Assembly (NCBI GenBank): GCA_964460485.1
Contig: CAYWRY010000002.1
Location: forward strand, 1-64,000
DNA: 64,000 nt
Direction: 5' to 3'
From: VGRF01 sp964460485
GTDB lineage: Bacteria; Myxococcota_A; UBA9160; UBA6930
Below are positions 49,264-57,420 of the stretch, in pieces (within the stretch, counting starts at the first letter, position 1; each line of letters begins with the position of its first letter). Position numbers and translations under genes: made by a program. The notes beneath the pieces were generated by a model. That model was not told where the DNA came from, searched no databases, and worked only from the letters and a program-made list of their open reading frames with translations.

Positions 49264-50909
49264 GCTGCCCGCACGAATGGCAGCTCTCCGCGTACGCGGA
49301 CGCCGGCCTCGACGCGGCGACGGTACGCGCGCTCGAGACGCACCTCGTCGGCTGCGCGCGCTGCCGCCGGCGCGTGATCGCGCTGCGCGACGAGGCGCGC
49401 GTGCTGCGCCACCTCGCGCACGAGCGTTTGACCGCGCCCGCCGCGCCCGCGCCCGCGGGCCGCGGCATCGCCCTCGGCCTACCGACTTCCGTCGCCGCGC
49501 TCGCCCTCGCTTCCTTCGCGGCGAGCGCGCTGCAGGGGAGCCTGCCGCGCCCGGTCCGCTGGCTCGCGCCTTCCGAACGCCTGGGAGTGACCTCCATGTT
49601 CTTCGACTTGCTGTTCGCCGTCCGGGAAAGCTTCTCGGCGTGGTTCGACTTTGCGTTCGCGCTGGCTGCGCTCGGCGTGGCCGCCGGCGTGGCCTATCTC
49701 GCGGCCGATCTGCTCGTGCGCCGCTCGCGAGGCGGGGCGCGCACCGCGGCGCTGCTGCTCGCGCTGGCCGGCGCCGCCGCGCTCGCTCCGGACGCGGCGC
49801 AGGCGAAGATCGAGGTGCGGGAGCAGGACGAGGTGACGGTTGGCGCCGACGAGACCGTCGAGGGCTCGCTGGTCGCGCTCGGCGACGACGTGACGATCGA
49901 GGGGACGGTGCGCGGCGATCTGCTCGCGTTCGGCGACAGGTTGCGCCTCCGCGGCACGGTCGAGGGCAACGTGTTCTGCGCGGGCGAGAACGTAGAGATC
50001 GCCGCGAAGGTGAGCGGCAGCGTGCACTGCGCGGGCTACGACCTGGCCGCGGCGCCCGTCGTGAGCGGCAACCTCTACGCGGCGGGGCGCGACCTGTCGG
50101 TCGAGGCCGCCGCGCGCGTCGGCGGCGACCTCGCCGTGGGCTGCAACGAGTGTCTCGTGCAGGGCGAGTCCGCCCGCGACCTGCTCGTCGCCGGCGACGA
50201 GGTCGTGCTCGAGGGCCGCGCCGCCCGCGACGTCACGATCCACGCGGGCGACGTCAGCTTCGGAGCGGGCGCCAGCTATCCCGGCGCGATCTCCCTCCAC
50301 ATGCCGCAAGGCAAGGAGCCCGAGGTCGCGAGCGGCGCCGCGCTCGGCCCGATCACGCGCGAGCAGTTGGACGGCGACGGCACCCCGACGCCGATCCGCC
50401 GCATCAGCCAGGCCGAGCGCATCCGCGGCCGGCTCGTGCTGATCGCGAGCGCCTTCGTGGTGGGCCTCGTGCTCTTCGCGCTCGCGCCGGGGATGTTCGC
50501 AGTGCGCGTGGAGTCCACCGGCCGCTTCTTCGGGGCGGTGGGCATGGGCTTCGCGGTGCTGGTCGTCGTGCCCGTCGCGCTGGTCCTGCTCGCGATCACG
50601 GTGCTCGGCATTCCGGCCGCGCTGTTCGGCGCGCTCGTGCTGGTGTCGCTCGTGTTCGTGGGGCCCGTGGTGGTGGCCGCCGTCGTCGGGCGCGCGGTGA
50701 TGCGTTCTGGCGGCGAGAGCTTCCGCGACTTCGCGGTCGCGCTGGGCGTGGGCCTCTTGCTGTTCGGCGTGCTGGCGAGCCTGCCCGCGGTCGGCGGCCT
50801 CGCGACGTTCGTGCTCGTCCTCGAGGGCGTCGGGCTGCTCACCCTCGCCGCCCACGAGTGGTGGGCCGAGCGCCGCGCGGCGCGGCAGGCGGCGGCCGTA
50901 CCGCTGTAA
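49260..50909 (+). CDS. zinc-finger anti-sigma factor fused to a bactofilin-like and membrane domain
   Basis: 549 aa from GTG at 49260 (GTGA overlap). Residues 1-50 are an anti-sigma zinc finger with H-x3-C-x2-C in HLVGCARC. Hydrophobic segments lie at about 75-95 and 125-180. Residues about 183-357 are a periodic beta-helical region of the bactofilin/polymer-forming type, with repeating units such as VEGSLVALGDDVTIEGTVRG and GTVEGNVFCAGENVEIA. Four membrane segments follow at about 395-525. The fusion could let an envelope scaffold control the adjacent sigma factor. Confidence 0.85.
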   Translation: MSCPHEWQLSAYADAGLDAATVRALETHLVGCARCRRRVIALRDEARVLRHLAHERLTAPAAPAPAGRGIALGLPTSVAALALASFAASALQGSLPRPVRWLAPSERLGVTSMFFDLLFAVRESFSAWFDFAFALAALGVAAGVAYLAADLLVRRSRGGARTAALLLALAGAAALAPDAAQAKIEVREQDEVTVGADETVEGSLVALGDDVTIEGTVRGDLLAFGDRLRLRGTVEGNVFCAGENVEIAAKVSGSVHCAGYDLAAAPVVSGNLYAAGRDLSVEAAARVGGDLAVGCNECLVQGESARDLLVAGDEVVLEGRAARDVTIHAGDVSFGAGASYPGAISLHMPQGKEPEVASGAALGPITREQLDGDGTPTPIRRISQAERIRGRLVLIASAFVVGLVLFALAPGMFAVRVESTGRFFGAVGMGFAVLVVVPVALVLLAITVLGIPAALFGALVLVSLVFVGPVVVAAVVGRAVMRSGGESFRDFAVALGVGLLLFGVLASLPAVGGLATFVLVLEGVGLLTLAAHEWWAERRAARQAAAVPL

Positions 50910-50947
50910 CCGCCGCAGACATCCGTTCGTAGAGGGCGGCGAGCGGC

Positions 50948-51511
50948 GTGAAGGACGCGAGCGAGCGTGGGGCGCGTTGGCGCGAGTGGATGGCGTCGGC
51001 CCAGCGGGGCGACGCGATCGCGTACGAGCGGCTGCTCGAGGACCTGCTGCCGTTCGTGCGCGTCCTCGTGCGCGCGCGCATCGGTGAGGATCCGAACGCG
51101 GAGGACGTCGTGCAGGAGGTGCTGCTCTCGATCCACACCGCGCGCCACACCTTTCAGGCCGGGCGCGAGCTCGAGCCCTGGGTGCGCACGATCGCGCGCA
51201 ACGCGGTGATCGACGCCGTGCGGCGCCGCAGCCGCCAGCGCGCCCGCGACGCGGGCGTCGACGCGGAGGCGCTGCCCGACGACGCGCGCGAGCGCGCCAG
51301 CGCCGAAGCCGCGCCGCTCCCCCGCTCGCTGGCGCGCGCGCTGGAGCAGCTCCCGGCGGTGCAGCGCGAGGCCGTGCTGCTGCTCAAGGTCGAGGGTCTC
51401 TCGGTCGCGGAGGCGGCCGGCCGCGCGCGCACCACGCCTGGCGCGTTGAAGCTGCGCGCTCACCGCGGCTACAAGCTGCTGCGCGACTTGTTGGGACGGG
51501 AACCGGCGTGA
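50948..51511 (+). CDS. ECF sigma factor (SigF/EcfF-like, NrsF-associated)
   Basis: 187 aa from GTG at 50948. Region 2 has YERLLEDLLPFVRVLVRARIG, DVVQEVLLSIHTARHTFQ and WVRTIARNAVIDAVRR. Region 4 has LPAVQREAVLLLKVEGLSVAEAA and TTPGALKLRAHRGYKLLR. The association with a DUF1109/NrsF gene by 4-nt overlap places it with sigma factors that answer heavy-metal or oxidative signals in Caulobacter and relatives. It starts 38 nt after the preceding anti-sigma fusion. Confidence 0.9.
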   Translation: MKDASERGARWREWMASAQRGDAIAYERLLEDLLPFVRVLVRARIGEDPNAEDVVQEVLLSIHTARHTFQAGRELEPWVRTIARNAVIDAVRRRSRQRARDAGVDAEALPDDARERASAEAAPLPRSLARALEQLPAVQREAVLLLKVEGLSVAEAAGRARTTPGALKLRAHRGYKLLRDLLGREPA

Positions 51512-52182
51512 CGGGCGATCCCACGCGCGAGCTGATCCGCGAGCTGGCGAGCGATCTCGCGCCGGTGAGGCCGCTGCCGCGCCTGCGCTTCCTGGCCGCT
51601 GTGGTGCTGTGGTCGTGGCTCGCGATCGGTGCCGCGGGCGTCGCGCTCCAGGGACTCGCGCCGACGTTCTGGCGCTCGCTGGCCGCTCCGCTGAGCAGCG
51701 GCGGAATCTTCGCCGGGCTGCTCGGCGCGGGGCTCGGCGGCGCGCTCGCCGCCCTCGCGCTCGCGATCCCGGGCCGCGAGCGAGTCGCGCGCGTGGGTCT
51801 CGCGCTGGGCGGTGGGGGCGCGGCGCTCGCGGCGGGCATCGCCTGCGCGCTGCTCGCGCGAAGCTCCCTCGCCGCATGGCGCGCGCCGGCCGCCGGCGAC
51901 TTGCCGTGCCTCGCAACCGCGCTCGCCATCGGCCTCGTTCCCGCGCTCGCGCTCGGCTGGCTCGCCGGCCGCGCCGCGCCGCATCGCCCGCTCACGATCG
52001 CGCTCGCCGCCGCCGCGGGCGCCGCCGCGCTCGGCGGCAGCGTCGCCCAGGCGACCTGCGCTTGGGGCGAGGCGATGCATCTGCTGCTCGGCCACGCGCT
52101 CGTGCCCGCGGTGGGCGCGCTCGCGCTCACCCTGCCGCTGCTGGTCGCGATTCGGAGGAGCGAGCGAGAGCACGCGCGCTGA
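51508..52182 (+). CDS. NrsF/DUF1109-like membrane anti-sigma factor
   Basis: 224 aa from GTG at 51508 (GTGA overlap). A short cytoplasmic start (LIRELASDLAPVRPLPRLRF) matches the conserved opening of NrsF proteins, followed by six membrane segments. In characterised members two Cys in the membrane domain sense metals. Cys residues here are in GIACALLA, GDLPCLAT and AQATCAWG. It should hold the upstream sigma factor inactive. Confidence 0.82.
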   Translation: MTGDPTRELIRELASDLAPVRPLPRLRFLAAVVLWSWLAIGAAGVALQGLAPTFWRSLAAPLSSGGIFAGLLGAGLGGALAALALAIPGRERVARVGLALGGGGAALAAGIACALLARSSLAAWRAPAAGDLPCLATALAIGLVPALALGWLAGRAAPHRPLTIALAAAAGAAALGGSVAQATCAWGEAMHLLLGHALVPAVGALALTLPLLVAIRRSEREHAR

Positions 52183-52216
52183 GGCCGGGTGGGGCCCGAG
52201 CCGATGAGCTCGCGCG

Positions 52217-52966
52217 TCAGGCCAGCGTGCCGCCGTCCATGCGGATCGACTCGCCGTTGATGTGGATGCCGTCGTCGGAGCACAGCATCGCGATCACGGA
52301 GGCGACCACCTCGGGGCCGCGCGCGGTGTCGAGGGGCGTCGCGCGCGCGACGAGCTTCCAGTCGGCGTCCTTGGGCAGCACGCCGCCGCCGCTCATCGCA
52401 GTCTGGATCGAGCCCGGGCACACCGCGTTGCAGCGCACGCCCTGCTTGCCGAACTCGACGGCGAGCGTCCGTGTGAGCGCCAGCACTCCGCCCTTGCTCG
52501 TGCCGTAGGCGGCGCCGTAGGGCATGCCGGCGAGCGCCGACGTGGAGCTGGTGTTCACGATCGCGCCCTTCGTCATCAACAGATGCGGCAGCGCGGCTTT
52601 GCACATCAGGAACGTGCCGGTGAGGTTGACGCGGATCACGCGCTCGAACTCGGCGAGCGAGATGTCGGCGAGGTGCTTCAGCAGCAGGATGCCGGCGATG
52701 TTGCAGAGCGCGTCGAGCTTGCCGAAGCGGTCGACGCACGCCTGAACCGCGCTGCGCGCCTGCGCCTCGTCGCCCACGTCGCAGGTCTGCGTCGCGACCG
52801 TCGCGCCGAGCTTCACGCAGCGCTCGGCGGTCTCCGAGAGGCCCTCGCGCGCGACGTCGGTCAGGAACAAGCTCGCGCCCTCGCTGGCGAAGCGCTCCGC
52901 CGTCGCGCGTCCGATGCCCGCCGCCGCGCCCGTGATCAGCGCCACCCTTCCCTCGAATCGCCGCAT
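52217..52966 (-). CDS. short-chain dehydrogenase/reductase
   Basis: 249 aa, ATG at 52966 with GGGAGG upstream. Classical SDR: cofactor loop TGAAAGIGRATAE, NIAGIL (NNAG-like), Ser in NTSSTSALAG and YGTSK (YxxxK). CPGSIQTAM and the C-terminal NGESIRMDGGTLA are typical of 3-oxoacyl/hydroxysteroid-type members. The acidic residue after strand 2 (LTDVARE) suggests NAD over NADP. Substrate unknown. It is divergent from the CoA-transferase, 95 nt away. Confidence 0.92.
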   Translation of the reverse strand: MRRFEGRVALITGAAAGIGRATAERFASEGASLFLTDVAREGLSETAERCVKLGATVATQTCDVGDEAQARSAVQACVDRFGKLDALCNIAGILLLKHLADISLAEFERVIRVNLTGTFLMCKAALPHLLMTKGAIVNTSSTSALAGMPYGAAYGTSKGGVLALTRTLAVEFGKQGVRCNAVCPGSIQTAMSGGGVLPKDADWKLVARATPLDTARGPEVVASVIAMLCSDDGIHINGESIRMDGGTLA

Positions 52967-53061
52967 CGCACCTCCCGAATCGAACAGGCGACGGACTCGC
53001 ACGTCTCTCCGTCGCGCCGGCGGCGCGAGCGGAGCGGCGCAGTCTGGCACACTGCGCCGCC

Positions 53062-55458
53062 ATGCCGATGCCGCTGGCGAGCTTGCGCGTCCTGGACCTC
53101 AGCAGCGAGATCGCGGGCCCCTACGCGACGAAGCTGCTGCGCGACGCCGGCGCGCGAGTGATCAAGCTGGAAGACACCGCGGCGCCCGACCCCCTGCGGC
53201 GCTGGAGCGCGTCGCACACCCCGGTTCCTCCCGAAGAGGACGGGGCGCTGTTTCGCTTCCTGAACGGGGGCAAGCAGAGCGTCGCCGTGGCGCTCGCGAG
53301 CGAGTCGGGCCGCGCTCGCCTGCGCGAGCTCGCGGACACCGCCGACGTGCTCGTGGAGTCGCGCGGCCCTGGCGGCCTTCTCGCCTTCGGCGGGGCCGAC
53401 GCGCTGCGCTCCGCAAACCCGCACCTCGCCGTCGTCTCGCTCTCGCCGTGGGGGCTCGAGGGGCCGTGGGCGCGGCGGCCCGCCACCGAGATGACGCAGC
53501 AGGCGGCGAGCGGAGCGACCGGCTACCGCGGCCTTCCCGAGCGCGGGCCGGTCGGCGCAGGCGGGCGGATCGGCGAGTGGATGGCAGGGCCCTTCGTCGC
53601 GCTCGGCGCGCTGCTCGCCTGGCTCCACGCGCGCGCCACGGGCCGCGGCCAGCACGTGGATGTGTCGCAGTTCGAGTGCACGCTCGCGTCGCTCACCACG
53701 CTGCACGACCTCCAGGGCCAGCTCCTGGGCATCCCGTCCGCGATCTCCATCGACACGCCGTCGATCGAGCCCGCCCTGGACGGCTGGGTGGGACTCACGG
53801 CCTACACGGGGCAGCAGTGGAAGGACTTCTGCCTGCTGATCGGGCGCCCCGAGCTCGGCGAGGACGAGCGCTTCTACGAGGCGCGCGTGCGCATGCACCA
53901 CCTCGCGTTCGTGCAGCAGGCCATGCACGCGTTCACGAAGCAGCGCACCGTGGACGAGATCATCCAGCTCGCCGGCGATCTGCGCATTCCGGCGGCGCCG
54001 ATCGGCGACGGGAAGCGCGTGCTCGAGTTCGACCACCTGCGCGAGCGCGGCGTGTTCGTGCGCTCGCCCCACGGCGACTTCACGCAGCCGCGCGTGCCGT
54101 ATCGCCTTTCCGCCTGCGCGCCGCCGCCCTTCGAGCGCGCGGCGCGCCTCGGCGAGCACACGGCCAGCGCGCGCTTCGACGCCCACGCGCCCGCACCGCC
54201 GCCGAGCTGGCGCGCCTCCGCCGCGCGCGGCGAGGCGCCGCTGGCGGGCCTGCGCATCGTCGACCTCACCGCGTTTTGGGCGGGCCCGATCGTCACGAGC
54301 GCGCTGGCCGACCTCGGCGCCGACGTGGTCAAGGTCGAATCCATCCAGCGGCCCGACGGCATGCGCTTCGCGGGCGCGGTGCGCAAGGACCCGCTCTGGG
54401 AGCGCTCGGCGGTTTTCCACGGCGTGAACTGCAACAAGCGCGGCATCACGCTCGATCTCGACGCGCCGGAAGGCCGCGAGCTGCTGCTGCGCCTCGTCGA
54501 CACGGGAGACGTGCTGATCGAGAACTTCTCGGCGCGCGTGATGGATCACTTTGGGCTCGGCTGGCAGACGCTGCATGCGCGCAACCCGCGCCTGGTGATG
54601 ACGCGCATGCCCGCCTGGGGTCTGGACGGCCCCTGGCGCGACCGCGTGGGCTTCGCGCCAAACGTCGAGCAGGTGAGCGGGCTCGCCTGGCTGACCGGTT
54701 ACGAGGATCTTCCGCTCGTGGTGCGCGGCGCGTGCGATCCCTTCGGCGGCATGCACGCCGCCTTCGCGACGCTGCTCGCGCTGCTGCAGCGCGACGAGAC
54801 GGGCGAAGGCCAGCTCGTCGAGCTGCCGCTGGTCGAGCCGGCGCTGAACGCAGCGGCGGAGCAGGTGATCGAATGGACGAAGAACGGCGCGCTGCTGCCG
54901 CGCCTCGGAAACCGCGGACCCTACGCCGCGCCGCAGGGGGTGTATCGCTGCGCGAAGGACGCGCGCGGCGACGAGTGGCTTGCGCTCGCGGTGGCGACGG
55001 ACGCGCAGTGGGACGGGCTGCGGCGCGCGCTCGGCGAGCCGGCCGCGCTGGGCGCCGACGCGCTTTGCAGCGCCGCGGGCCGGCGCGCCGCGCACGACGA
55101 GATCGACGCGCAGATCCGCGCGTGGTGCGCCGCGCGCGCCTGCGCCGACGCGGAGGCCGCGCTGCTCGCCGCCGGCGTGCCCGCCGCGGCCTGCGTCGAC
55201 GCGCACCGCGTGCTGCCGAATCCGCAGCTCGAGGCGCGCGCGGCGTACACCACGCTCCTGCACCCGGTGACCGGCGCGACACGCTACCCCGAGCTGCCGA
55301 TGCGCTTCTCCGCGCTGCCGCGCCCGCTGCGCCTCACGCCGCCGCCGACCCTCGGCCAGCACAACGACGAGGTGCTCGGGGAGCTCGGGCTGTCGGCGGC
55401 GGAGATCGCCGCGCTGCGCGCGAAGAAGGTGATCGGCGAGAGGCCGGCGTGGATGTGA
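53062..55458 (+). CDS. two-domain family III CoA-transferase (CaiB/BaiF)
   Basis: 798 aa, ATG at 53062. Residues about 1-370 and 395-798 are two CaiB/BaiF units, each starting with the same pattern (LRVLDLSSEIAGPYATKLL and LRIVDLTAFWAGPIVTSAL). The family moves CoA between carboxylic acids through an aspartyl-CoA intermediate. The second unit has an Asp at the expected place (ACDPFGGMHAAF). The first has GRIGEWMAGPF, with Glu aligned there. Normal members are about 400 aa and pair as homodimers, so this is a fused pair whose first half may be structural. Confidence 0.9.
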   Translation: MPMPLASLRVLDLSSEIAGPYATKLLRDAGARVIKLEDTAAPDPLRRWSASHTPVPPEEDGALFRFLNGGKQSVAVALASESGRARLRELADTADVLVESRGPGGLLAFGGADALRSANPHLAVVSLSPWGLEGPWARRPATEMTQQAASGATGYRGLPERGPVGAGGRIGEWMAGPFVALGALLAWLHARATGRGQHVDVSQFECTLASLTTLHDLQGQLLGIPSAISIDTPSIEPALDGWVGLTAYTGQQWKDFCLLIGRPELGEDERFYEARVRMHHLAFVQQAMHAFTKQRTVDEIIQLAGDLRIPAAPIGDGKRVLEFDHLRERGVFVRSPHGDFTQPRVPYRLSACAPPPFERAARLGEHTASARFDAHAPAPPPSWRASAARGEAPLAGLRIVDLTAFWAGPIVTSALADLGADVVKVESIQRPDGMRFAGAVRKDPLWERSAVFHGVNCNKRGITLDLDAPEGRELLLRLVDTGDVLIENFSARVMDHFGLGWQTLHARNPRLVMTRMPAWGLDGPWRDRVGFAPNVEQVSGLAWLTGYEDLPLVVRGACDPFGGMHAAFATLLALLQRDETGEGQLVELPLVEPALNAAAEQVIEWTKNGALLPRLGNRGPYAAPQGVYRCAKDARGDEWLALAVATDAQWDGLRRALGEPAALGADALCSAAGRRAAHDEIDAQIRAWCAARACADAEAALLAAGVPAAACVDAHRVLPNPQLEARAAYTTLLHPVTGATRYPELPMRFSALPRPLRLTPPPTLGQHNDEVLGELGLSAAEIAALRAKKVIGERPAWM

Positions 55459-55627
55459 GCCAGCGTGGGGACCTGCGCAGCGTGCGCTGGCAGGACGGAG
55501 TGAGTCACGACTCGCAGCCACAGCGACGCTCGGCACGTGCTCGGGGCGTCGGAGCAGGAATGCGAGGGGCTCCCCGCTCAGGGCGAGCTCGTCGGCCGCG
55601 AGGCGTCCGTGCCGCCAGCCGGGCCCC

Positions 55628-56044
55628 CTACCTGCTTCGGTGCTTGGTTCCCGGACACGGCGTGAGGTAGATCGCGCGCATCGGCTTCCTCACGTTCGCC
55701 GTATGCCACACGCCGGCGGGGTTGATGAACGCGCTGCCCGGCCCGAACGGCGCGCTGCGCGTCTCGCCGTCGATTTCCTGCAGGAGGTCGCCTTCTCCTT
55801 CGAGCACGATCACGAGCTCGTCGCCAGCTTCGTGGCATTCCCAGGCGCCCCAGTCAGTCGGGCTGCTCTCGATCATGGCGAGACGGCCGGGTGCGCCGGC
55901 CGGGCAGTGCTTCGCGATGCAAGCCTCGAACGCGGGGCCGTCGAAGCCGAAGGCGTGGAGACGGGTCGCGGGCGCGGTCGCGTCCGACGGCCAGTGAACC
56001 GGCGACTTGGAAAGATCGAAGGGTCCCGTCTCGCGTGCGCTCAC
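55628..56044 (-). CDS. cupin-domain protein
   Basis: 138 aa from GTG at 56044 (GTGA overlap with the VOC gene). A small beta-barrel cupin: WECHEAGDELVIVLEGEGDL carries the first metal motif and GSAFINPAGVWHTANV the second, including the final His. It could be a dioxygenase or a ligand-binding protein. It is the last gene of a four-gene minus-strand operon. Confidence 0.85.
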   Translation of the reverse strand: MSARETGPFDLSKSPVHWPSDATAPATRLHAFGFDGPAFEACIAKHCPAGAPGRLAMIESSPTDWGAWECHEAGDELVIVLEGEGDLLQEIDGETRSAPFGPGSAFINPAGVWHTANVRKPMRAIYLTPCPGTKHRSR

Positions 56045-56484
56045 GACACGCCACCTTGCGCCGCCATCGCCTTCTCGAAGCGGCGGCTCAGCTCGTCGCT
56101 CGGAACGTCTTCGATGCGCGTGGCAATGGACCAGACGTGGCCGAAGGGATCCACGAGCGTTCCACGCCGGTCGCCGTCGAACTGGTCGCTGGGCGCCGCG
56201 CGCTCGCGCGCACCCGCGCCGCTGGCGCGTGCGTAGACCGCATCGACGTCGTCTACGTGGAGGTAGATCGAGACCGCCGAGCCGCCGAGGCGAAGCGGGC
56301 TCGCATAGCCCTCGTCCGTGAACTCGTCGGCGAGCATGGCCGTTCCGTCGCCGAGGCGAAGCTCGGCGTGGGCGACCTTCCCGTCCGGCATCGCGAGCCG
56401 GACGACCTCGCGAGCGCCGAACACGCGCGCATAGAACGCAATCGCCTCGGCAGCGGGAGAGCCGATCGAGTACGGCACGGGCAT
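56041..56484 (-). CDS. VOC-family protein (glyoxalase/extradiol dioxygenase fold)
   Basis: 147 aa, ATG at 56484 with AAGGAG upstream. PhnB-like VOC member: AAEAIAFYARVFGAREVVRL, AELRLGDGTAMLADE and the metal segment DQFDGDRRGTLVDPFGHVWSIAT. The last 25 residues (PSDELSRRFEKAMA) are a helical tail usual in this subgroup. Activity is not predictable. It is the third gene of the operon. Confidence 0.88.
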   Translation of the reverse strand: MPVPYSIGSPAAEAIAFYARVFGAREVVRLAMPDGKVAHAELRLGDGTAMLADEFTDEGYASPLRLGGSAVSIYLHVDDVDAVYARASGAGARERAAPSDQFDGDRRGTLVDPFGHVWSIATRIEDVPSDELSRRFEKAMAAQGGVS

Positions 56485-56559
56485 GGGAGTCTCCTTCGAC
56501 GTGGTGCGAGCATCGTTCCCACGCGCGGATCGCGCTTGGACGAATCCGACGCAGCCGAC

Positions 56560-57417
56560 TCAGCTGGGCGCCGATGGATGTTGCGGGAGCAGGTGCTCGA
56601 TCGCGGAGGAAGGCGGCACGCCCGCGAACTGCTTCACGTCGCGCACGAGGTGCGACTGATCGGCATAGCCATGCGCGGGGGCCGCAGTCGCCCAGGTGGC
56701 GTGCTCGCCCCTCCTCACGCTCGCCATCAGCGCCTCGAAGCGCGCAAGCCGTGCGAACAGCTTCGGAGACACGCCGATCTGCTCCGCGAAAGCGCGCTCG
56801 AGGCGGCGCTCGCTCCAGCCGAGCTCGCGTGCGAGCGCGGCGATGCGGATGCCACCCGCGCTTCGCTCGATCTGCGCGATCGCCCACGCGAGCGCGCGGA
56901 ACCCAGCGGGCGGCTTTGCTTCGAGCGCGCCCGCGACGAACGCGTCGACCGCGTCGAGGCGCGCGTCCCACGTCTCGAGCTCCGCGAGTCGCGCGGGGAG
57001 TGCGCGATGCGCGCGAGGCAGTGCGTCGGAGGCGCCCACGACGCGGTGCGCGAGCTCGGCGAGGGGAATGCCGAGCACGAGCCGCGCCGCGAGCGGCGAG
57101 AGGTTGAGCTGAACGCCCGCTTGGTGGCCGTCGTGGGCGGTACGCGTCGGGCCGTCGTGGATGCCCGCGACGAACCCGCCGGCGTGCCGCACGCTGCGGC
57201 CGGCCTCGCCCACGCGGAGCGGCGCCCCGATCCCCAGGATCACGACGACGCTCGCGTTCGCGAACTCGCGTCGCGCGACCTCGCCGGTCGCGCACTCCTC
57301 GTAGCCGTACCGGCTGTGCGCGAAGACCGCGCAGTGCGGCGCCACCGCGCGCTCCGCCACCCGCAGCTCGGATCCCGGCAGCTGGTGCTCGACCAAGCGC
57401 GCAGCGCACCGGCTCAA
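56560..57417 (-). CDS. AraC-family transcriptional regulator
   Basis: 285 aa from TTG at 57417; GAGGTGAG just upstream supports this start. The C-terminal DNA-binding domain (about 185-280) has two helix-turn-helices: IAALARELGWSERRLERAFAEQIGVSP is represented by LARELGWSERRLERAF, and the second by AAPAHGYADQSHLVRDVKQFAG. The N-terminal part contains GFVAGIHDGP and an aromatic-poor sensing domain. The ligand is unknown. It is second in the operon, 3 nt after the unknown protein. Confidence 0.88.
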   Translation of the reverse strand: MSRCAARLVEHQLPGSELRVAERAVAPHCAVFAHSRYGYEECATGEVARREFANASVVVILGIGAPLRVGEAGRSVRHAGGFVAGIHDGPTRTAHDGHQAGVQLNLSPLAARLVLGIPLAELAHRVVGASDALPRAHRALPARLAELETWDARLDAVDAFVAGALEAKPPAGFRALAWAIAQIERSAGGIRIAALARELGWSERRLERAFAEQIGVSPKLFARLARFEALMASVRRGEHATWATAAPAHGYADQSHLVRDVKQFAGVPPSSAIEHLLPQHPSAPS

Positions 57418-57420
57418 CGC

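Noticed and set aside
53040..53061. TGGCAC-like sequence upstream of the CoA-transferase as a sigma-54 promoter
   Set aside because: The -24-like TGGCAC is present, but the -12 TTGC element is missing at the required spacing, and it is too close to the ATG.
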